Assembly (NCBI GenBank): GCA_013044305.1
Contig: JABEUT010000150.1
Coordinates: 1 to 6,973, forward strand
Direction of reading: 5' to 3'
Length of the DNA stretch: 6,973 bases
Origin: Bacteroidia bacterium
GTDB lineage: Bacteria > Bacteroidota > Bacteroidia > JABEUT01
Shown: piece by piece, positions 1 to 4,191 of the stretch
Position numbering within the stretch: position 1 is the first letter of the stretch
How the letters are laid out: every line of letters starts with the position of its first letter
Translations under genes and position numbers: made by a program
Notes under the pieces: generated by a model
The model's database searches: none
Told to the model about the DNA's origin: nothing
Seen by the model: only the letters and a program-made list of their open reading frames with translations

Positions 1-68
1 AGAAAAAATATATATTTTATTATGTAGTATATAAAATATAGATTATTTATTATTGTATCAAGTATTTA

Positions 69-82
69 GATTATTAATAATC
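69..82. repeat. 14-bp perfect palindrome in AT-rich upstream region
   Basis: GATTATTAATAATC reads the same on both strands. Its left part belongs to a 9-base direct repeat, TAGATTATT, found at 39-47 and 67-75. It lies about 45 bases upstream of the -33 region of the first gene, so it could be an operator. In DNA this AT-rich a chance palindrome is also likely. Positions 1-124 contain no convincing gene on either strand. Confidence 0.3.
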
Positions 83-97
83 ACCGCTGACACTTAT

Positions 98-115
98 AAG
101 GCCGGGTTGCCTTTT
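98..115 (+). terminator. possible weak terminator hairpin of an upstream gene
   Basis: AAGGC (98-102) can pair with GCCTT (109-113) around a six-base loop, and the right arm runs into a four-T tract (112-115). The five-base-pair stem and short T run make a weak intrinsic terminator at best. It would serve a plus-strand gene lying left of the window. Confidence 0.25.
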
Positions 116-124
116 ACATATTTA

Positions 125-161
125 TTGTTTCCATTCAATAGCCGGTAATTTTGTACTTTTG
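125..161 (+). promoter_or_regulatory. Bacteroidota-type promoter with tandem -7 boxes
   Basis: Two perfect TAnnTTTG elements lie back to back: TAATTTTG at 146-153 and TACTTTTG at 154-161. A TTG at 125-127 is 18 bases upstream of the first box, the spacing expected for the -33 element of the primary sigma factor in this phylum. For the second box the same TTG would be 26 bases away, which is long. Transcription should start around 160-169. A translation start at 159 is therefore implausible, and the TTG at 192 is favoured. Confidence 0.65.
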
Positions 162-191
162 CAGCCTCTCATAAGAGATTCATACGGTAAT

Positions 192-1196
192 TTGAAAATA
201 TCTGCTTCAATATATTCGAACAAAACCAAGCCCTTGGAGGAACTGGTAAAAGAACTTGATGCTCTAAGTGTTGATTGTCTGCATGTAGATTGCAACGACA
301 ACCTGAAGGTGTTTGAAGACATAAAGTACATTCGTACATTCAGCAAAACCCCCATTGATCTTCATATCATTTCATCTGATCCGGAGAAGTTTTACAAGGG
401 CATTGAAGAGACCTCAACGGAAATGGTTACCTTCCAGCTGGAGAACCTGAAAAAGCCTTTGCGCCTGCCCGCTAATATTAAAAGTAAACTGGGTATTGCA
501 ATAGTTACTGAAACGCCTGTCGAGGCATTTGAGCCCTATAAGGATAGTTTTGACTTTATATTGTTTATGACCACTACACCTGGTAAAAGCGGTGGTGTGT
601 TCAACAAAGAAAACTTTAAAAAAATACGTGATTTCAAAAGCAAATACCCGGGCAAGCGGATACATGTCGACGGTGGCGTTACAGGCGAAGTAGCCTTTGT
701 GTTGCGGAATATGGGTGTTCATTCCGTGGTTTCTGGTTCTTACCTGGTAAATGCCGACGAAACCATTGGTAGGGCATTGCACCAGCTTCGCAGCGATAGC
801 ATCAGTTCGCATATACGCATCAGCGATTTTATGATTACCCGCGAAGAGTTGCCTGTAATAAATTCAGCTGCATCATTCCTTGAAGTACTGCAAAGCATTG
901 AAAAATATAATTTCGGCTTTGCTGCCGTAACCGACAATGGCGGTAAACTATTGGGTATAATTAGCAATGCCGATGTGCGCCGTGGGCTTATTAGGAACAT
1001 GGGACGCCTGGACAGCATAGAGGTGAAGGATATTTTAAACATAAATCCTTTTAAGGTATTATCATCGGCTACCGTTTCAGAGATGCTGGCATATATAAAA
1101 AGTATTAAGCCGGCTATTTTATTCCTGCCGGTGGTAGATGAAAACAACGTTCTGCTGGGTACCGTTACTTTTAACAATCTAATCAAAGGCGAATAA
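192..1196 (+). CDS. ribulose-phosphate 3-epimerase-like protein with C-terminal CBS domain pair
   Basis: The protein is 334 aa from the TTG at 192. Residues 1-200 form an epimerase-like TIM barrel. HVD (H31, D33), DLH (H58) and VDGG (D160) match the four divalent-metal/catalytic positions of ribulose-phosphate 3-epimerase. SGS (181-183) and GG (161-162) match its phosphate-binding loops. Several other positions differ: the usual MD after the first motif is ND, the H of the HxE motif is Q82, and the PGFGGQ loop is PGKSGG (130-135). Residues about 208-334 are two CBS repeats, with GIISNAD (255-261) as a typical nucleotide-binding signature and GTVTFNN (323-329) as its degenerate second copy. 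Family epimerases are about 220 aa and lack CBS domains. The start follows from homology beginning at KISASIYS. A TTG at 159 is in frame but lies inside the -7 box, and no upstream ATG exists. The gene is coupled to the DAHP synthase gene. Ru5P/Xu5P interconversion is plausible. Another sugar phosphate, or a purely sensory role, is possible. Confidence 0.82.
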   Translation: MKISASIYSNKTKPLEELVKELDALSVDCLHVDCNDNLKVFEDIKYIRTFSKTPIDLHIISSDPEKFYKGIEETSTEMVTFQLENLKKPLRLPANIKSKLGIAIVTETPVEAFEPYKDSFDFILFMTTTPGKSGGVFNKENFKKIRDFKSKYPGKRIHVDGGVTGEVAFVLRNMGVHSVVSGSYLVNADETIGRALHQLRSDSISSHIRISDFMITREELPVINSAASFLEVLQSIEKYNFGFAAVTDNGGKLLGIISNADVRRGLIRNMGRLDSIEVKDILNINPFKVLSSATVSEMLAYIKSIKPAILFLPVVDENNVLLGTVTFNNLIKGE

Positions 1197-2197
1197 TGAT
1201 AATAAAATTAAAACCGGATGTTGATTCGGTAAAAGCCGCTGAACTTGGGAAAGAACTTGAGGCATTTGCTATTAAGGAAAATGGTGGATATGTGCTCATT
1301 ACGCCCAATAAACTAAAGAAGCTGGAAGACAAGTATGCCCCGTTTGCCGATACCAATTATGTATTTGATGATGATATACAACTAGCCAGCCGCAAGTATA
1401 AAAAGGATGTGCGCAGCATTCGGCTAAGCGACAATATTACCATTGGCAGCGCCACCAATAACACGGTTGTTATTACAGGCCCTTGCTCTGTAGAATCGGA
1501 AGAACAGATAGAACAGGCGGCGCAGCTTTGCGTGAAATTGGGTGTAGGGATATTGCGGGCGGGAGCCTATAAACCACGGACCTCTCCGTACACCTTTCAG
1601 GGAATGGGTATTGAAGGATTGAGGCTGCTGGCTAAAATGCGTGAGAAATACGGACTGAAGATCATTACGGAGATACGCGATTCTACGCATGTGGCTGATG
1701 TTATAGAGTATGCCGATATATTGCAGATAGGGGCAAAATCAATGTACGACCATGGCATATTAAAAGCATGCGGTAAATCAAACAAGCCAACCTTACTGAA
1801 ACGCGGATTTGGAACAACCCTTCAGGAGTTTGTTCAGGCCGCAGAGTTCATACTCTCCGGCGGCAACGCCAATGTAATGCTTTGCGAACGCGGCATACGC
1901 ACATTCGAAACAAAAACGCGCTTTACTCTTGATTTGTGCGGGGTTGCATACTTAAAGCAATTTACAAACCTCCCCATAGTGCTTGATCCAAGTCATGCCA
2001 TTGGCTATGCTTACGGCGTGCCGGACCTTGCCAGGGCATGTGTGGCAATGGGTGTAGATGGCGTGCTTATAGAAACCCACCCCAATCCTGCAGTGGCAAA
2101 ATCTGACGCATCGCAACAACTGAATTTTGAAGAATTTACATCCTTGTATAAATCACTTCACCCCGTTGCGCAGGCAATAGGCAGAAAGATTGTATAA
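1196..2197 (+). CDS. aroF: 3-deoxy-7-phosphoheptulonate (DAHP) synthase
   Basis: This 333-aa cytosolic enzyme condenses phosphoenolpyruvate with erythrose-4-phosphate, the first step of the shikimate pathway to aromatic amino acids. It is of the type I-beta kind known from Thermotoga. The metal ligands are visible: C97 in GPCSVES, H267 in DPSHAIG, E293 in IETHPNP and D304 in KSDASQQ. They sit a constant five residues before the Thermotoga maritima positions as I recall them. Substrate-binding motifs KPRTSP (126-131) and LKRG (201-204) are intact. Residues 1 to about 70 form a small N-terminal domain where the family carries a ferredoxin-like (ACT-like) tyrosine-sensing domain. Its sequence is divergent, so feedback control is likely but the effector is unknown. 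There is no chorismate mutase domain, unlike fused forms in some relatives. The ATG at 1196 overlaps the preceding TAA (TAATG), indicating coupled translation. The gene symbol follows common usage and is not unique to this family. Confidence 0.93.
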   Translation: MIIKLKPDVDSVKAAELGKELEAFAIKENGGYVLITPNKLKKLEDKYAPFADTNYVFDDDIQLASRKYKKDVRSIRLSDNITIGSATNNTVVITGPCSVESEEQIEQAAQLCVKLGVGILRAGAYKPRTSPYTFQGMGIEGLRLLAKMREKYGLKIITEIRDSTHVADVIEYADILQIGAKSMYDHGILKACGKSNKPTLLKRGFGTTLQEFVQAAEFILSGGNANVMLCERGIRTFETKTRFTLDLCGVAYLKQFTNLPIVLDPSHAIGYAYGVPDLARACVAMGVDGVLIETHPNPAVAKSDASQQLNFEEFTSLYKSLHPVAQAIGRKIV

Positions 2198-2229
2198 ATA
2201 GTTGGCTTCGATTCCTGATTAAAATGGAA

Positions 2230-2248
2230 ATTGACGTTCGGAGTCAAT
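2230..2248. terminator. hairpin between aroF and tRNA-Val, possible bidirectional terminator
   Basis: ATTGAC (2230-2235) pairs with GTCAAT (2243-2248) around a seven-base loop. On the minus strand the hairpin is followed by a T-rich stretch (TTTCCATTTT), so it fits best as the terminator of tRNA-Val. On the plus strand it is followed by CCTTT, 33 bases after the aroF stop, and could also end that transcript. The six-pair AT-containing stem is modest. Confidence 0.45.
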
Positions 2249-2258
2249 CCTTTGGCTG

Positions 2259-2333
2259 TGGGAGCTACAGGGTTCGAACCTGTGACCCTCTGCTTGTAAG
2301 GCAGATGCTCTGAACCAGCTGAGCTAAGCTCCC
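2259..2333 (-). tRNA. tRNA-Val (anticodon TAC)
   Basis: A full 75-base cloverleaf is readable on the minus strand. It has a 7-bp acceptor stem (GGGAGCT/AGCTCCC), D stem GCTC/GAGC, anticodon stem TCTGC/GCAGA with loop CTTACAA, a five-base variable loop, and T stem ACAGG/CCTGT with loop TTCGAAC. Anticodon TAC reads GTA and, when modified, other valine codons. The discriminator is A and CCA is not encoded in the DNA. The gene points toward the end of aroF. Confidence 0.96.
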
Positions 2334-2346
2334 AAAATTGAGGGTG

Positions 2347-2354
2347 CAAATATA
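2347..2354 (-). promoter_or_regulatory. -7 element of the tRNA-Val promoter
   Basis: On the minus strand TATATTTG matches TAnnTTTG exactly and ends 13 bases before the mature tRNA 5' end, placing the start of transcription a few bases upstream of the tRNA. I see no good TTG at the expected -33 distance, only a T-run on the minus strand around 2375-2380. Confidence 0.6.
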
Positions 2355-2483
2355 ATATTTTCCTGTTTGCATCTAAAAAATGTTTTACTCAATTATGAAT
2401 TCTTTTAACGGTATTGCTATAACACAACATTATTTGCGGGAATACAGAAGTCCGCTTATCTCTGCATGCATGTAATAAATATG

Positions 2484-2491
2484 TAATTTAG
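2484..2491 (+). promoter_or_regulatory. probable -7 element upstream of the secreted-protein gene
   Basis: TAATTTAG differs from TAnnTTTG at one base and lies 20 bases before the ATG at 2512. A CTG at 2462-2464, with a 19-base spacer, is a one-mismatch -33 candidate. The 178-base gap from 2334 to 2511 otherwise holds only the tRNA-Val promoter and AT-rich sequence. Confidence 0.45.
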
Positions 2492-2511
2492 CACAATTAA
2501 TAATAAACGGG

Positions 2512-3318
2512 ATGAAAATGAATCGCTTCTGTTTTTTCAGCATATCCATTGTTGCACTTTGTATAATAATGTGTCATACCCCCGCCACGGCTCAAAAAAA
2601 TAAAAAGAGTACGCACAAGGCCAAAGTTAAACCTTATATGAGCGCTGATTATCCGGCAGACCAATGGTCCACCAAAATTCAGAATGCCACCTTGGGTGAG
2701 GTTTCCATACAAATGATTCACGTGCAGAATATTGGTTTGGAACAAGACCCTGAATGTAAGGCTTGGATTGAAGTTAGTAAAGGAAGCAAAACAACAGGTA
2801 TTCTTTTTTTTGACGATATAATAGCCGACAGCGGCACCGCCGGGATATTTGTACCGTTGAAGCAGCCGCGGGAAGACCTGTTTATAGCATTTAAATTAGG
2901 AGATTACGACGGGAGGCTGATTGTGGTTGACCGGACTGGACAGATTACCGATTTGGTTGGAGGAACCTTTTATACCGATGACGATAACGAGATGATTTTT
3001 GCAAACTACGCCTCTGATCAAAACGGGATAACTGTTTACGACCTGGAGAAAAACGACTGGCTTATAGCCGACAGCGCTATTATTAAATACAGGCTTGGGC
3101 AATGGTATTATAAGGATGACAACTATTTTGCAGTCGCGCAGAACGATAACCCGACCGATACCACTCAAATCACCATCGGTACTCTCGACATGAAAAAGAA
3201 GAAAATTATTTTTTCGGAGGTGGATAAGGATTATCCGACAAAGGACGCCATGCTTAAACTGAACACCTACTACACAACCCCGGCAAACAAAGGGAACTGT
3301 AGCTGCGGTAAGCGATGA
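2512..3318 (+). CDS. secreted protein of unknown function, coupled to a TerC-family gene
   Basis: I do not recognise this 268-aa protein. Residues 1-27 form a clear Sec signal peptide: lysine/arginine at the start, a hydrophobic core (about 6-21) and a likely signal peptidase I site at ATA|Q (A27/Q28). The cysteine at 21 is not in a good lipobox, because methionine precedes it. A basic linker (29-40) follows, then a soluble, predicted beta-rich region with short recurring turns such as GDYDG, YDLEKN and YKDDN, rich in Asp. These are reminiscent of propeller-like blades, although no domain can be named. The C-terminus ends in CSCGKR, with C263 and C265 as a possible disulfide or metal-binding pair. 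The ATG at 2512 is followed by a second in-frame ATG at 2518, and neither has a strong Shine-Dalgarno sequence. Its TGA overlaps the ATG of the downstream membrane-protein gene (ATGA, 3315-3318), so the two are probably co-translated. Export to the periplasm is well supported; function is unknown. Confidence 0.85.
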   Translation: MKMNRFCFFSISIVALCIIMCHTPATAQKNKKSTHKAKVKPYMSADYPADQWSTKIQNATLGEVSIQMIHVQNIGLEQDPECKAWIEVSKGSKTTGILFFDDIIADSGTAGIFVPLKQPREDLFIAFKLGDYDGRLIVVDRTGQITDLVGGTFYTDDDNEMIFANYASDQNGITVYDLEKNDWLIADSAIIKYRLGQWYYKDDNYFAVAQNDNPTDTTQITIGTLDMKKKKIIFSEVDKDYPTKDAMLKLNTYYTTPANKGNCSCGKR

Positions 3319-4025
3319 TTCACAATTTCATTCTATTTTTAGTTCTGTCCGGGCTAGAGCTTGTGCTTGGCGTGGATAACGTAATCTTTATTTCGCTTGT
3401 TATTGCAAAACTGCCGCAAGCATCACGGCTGAAAGTCAGAATTATTGCCATGTCCCTTGCACTTGGTATGCGTATAGCCATGCTTTGGGCGCTGGTTATG
3501 CTCTCTAAAATAACATATCCGTTGTTTGTATTATCGAATTTCGCGGTAAGCACACACGACATTCTTTTTCTGGCAGGAGGCATGTTCCTAATCTGGAGCG
3601 CTGCCACAGAGCTATATAATCATTTATCGGGGCGGATAGATGGAAAACAGGCACAGCATGAAGCCGAAAGCACAAATGGCGTGAATAGCATCCGCCGCTC
3701 AATTATTCAGGTGGTGCTGATAGATATGCTGTTTTCATTCGATTCAATATTTACCGCCATAGGCATTACGCAAAATATTATAATCATGGTATCGGCAATA
3801 ATCTGTGGAATGGCATGTATGTTCTGGTTATCGTCAAAAATTGCATGGTACATAAACCGGCACCGGAATCTTAAAACCATTGCCCTCATCTTTATCATTC
3901 TGGTTGGTTTAAGCCTTTTTGCTTCCTCCATTCACTTCGTTATTCCGGAAATATGGCTGTATGTCGCTCTGGCAGCCGGATTAATGGCGCAGCTTATACC
4001 ATCATTTACTGGCAGGAAAAAGTGA
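3315..4025 (+). CDS. TerC-family integral membrane protein (probable metal transporter)
   Basis: This 236-aa protein is almost wholly hydrophobic, with about seven membrane segments at roughly 5-30, 41-63, 81-101, 130-150, 154-174, 186-206 and 212-230. The two hallmark acidic motifs of the TerC family are present: GLELVLGVDNVIF (E15, D21, N22) and LIDMLFSFDS (D137, D143). Together they form the conserved in-membrane acidic site. Characterised relatives (Alx of E. coli; MeeF and MeeY of Bacillus) act in Mn(II) export or in metalation of secreted enzymes; tellurite resistance is the historical label. Length matches single-domain members. A short polar loop (about 105-128) separates the two halves. 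Translation starts at the ATG overlapping the preceding TGA by four bases. No manganese riboswitch is visible upstream of the unit. The actual substrate cannot be read from the sequence. Confidence 0.9.
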   Translation: MIHNFILFLVLSGLELVLGVDNVIFISLVIAKLPQASRLKVRIIAMSLALGMRIAMLWALVMLSKITYPLFVLSNFAVSTHDILFLAGGMFLIWSAATELYNHLSGRIDGKQAQHEAESTNGVNSIRRSIIQVVLIDMLFSFDSIFTAIGITQNIIIMVSAIICGMACMFWLSSKIAWYINRHRNLKTIALIFIILVGLSLFASSIHFVIPEIWLYVALAAGLMAQLIPSFTGRKK

Positions 4026-4139
4026 AATGTCAATTCCGATCCTTACTGTTTCCGACTGAATAAATTGTAGCTGTACAGGCTATCTGGATTGTTAATAAAA
4101 TTGGATAAAAAAATAGTACCGAATCCCGTATAAATTGAC

Positions 4140-4147
4140 TAATTTCG
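4140..4147 (+). promoter_or_regulatory. candidate -7 element of gyrA
   Basis: TAATTTCG has one mismatch to TAnnTTTG and would give a leader of about 40 bases before the gyrA ATG. No TTG lies 17-23 bases upstream, so support is limited. The 166-base gap from 4026 to 4191 contains no gene and no convincing terminator for the TerC unit. Read-through into gyrA is possible. Confidence 0.4.
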
Positions 4148-4191
4148 GCGTTCTCAAAATTATTAAAATCAATATCTAATTAAAACAGTTC

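Noticed and set aside
159..191. Extension of the epimerase-like protein to a TTG at 159
   Set aside because: This start lies inside a perfect -7 promoter box and the extra 11 residues match nothing in the family.
2158..2349. Minus-strand open frame of 63 codons crossing tRNA-Val
   Set aside because: Its middle is simply the translated tRNA gene, a common false gene call; the tRNA explains the conservation.
2436..2456. Possible hairpin GCGGG...TCCGC upstream of the secreted-protein gene
   Set aside because: Four to five pairs with a ten-base loop and no T tract; too weak to call a terminator or riboswitch.
2563..2592. Lipoprotein cleavage site at Cys21 of the secreted protein
   Set aside because: Met precedes the Cys, where Gly, Ala or Ser is expected; the ATA|Q signal peptidase I site fits better.
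4029..4139. Inverted repeat GTCAATT / AATTGAC flanking the terC-gyrA gap
   Set aside because: Only seven bases, about 97 bases apart, in AT-rich DNA; no sign of a mobile element between the arms.
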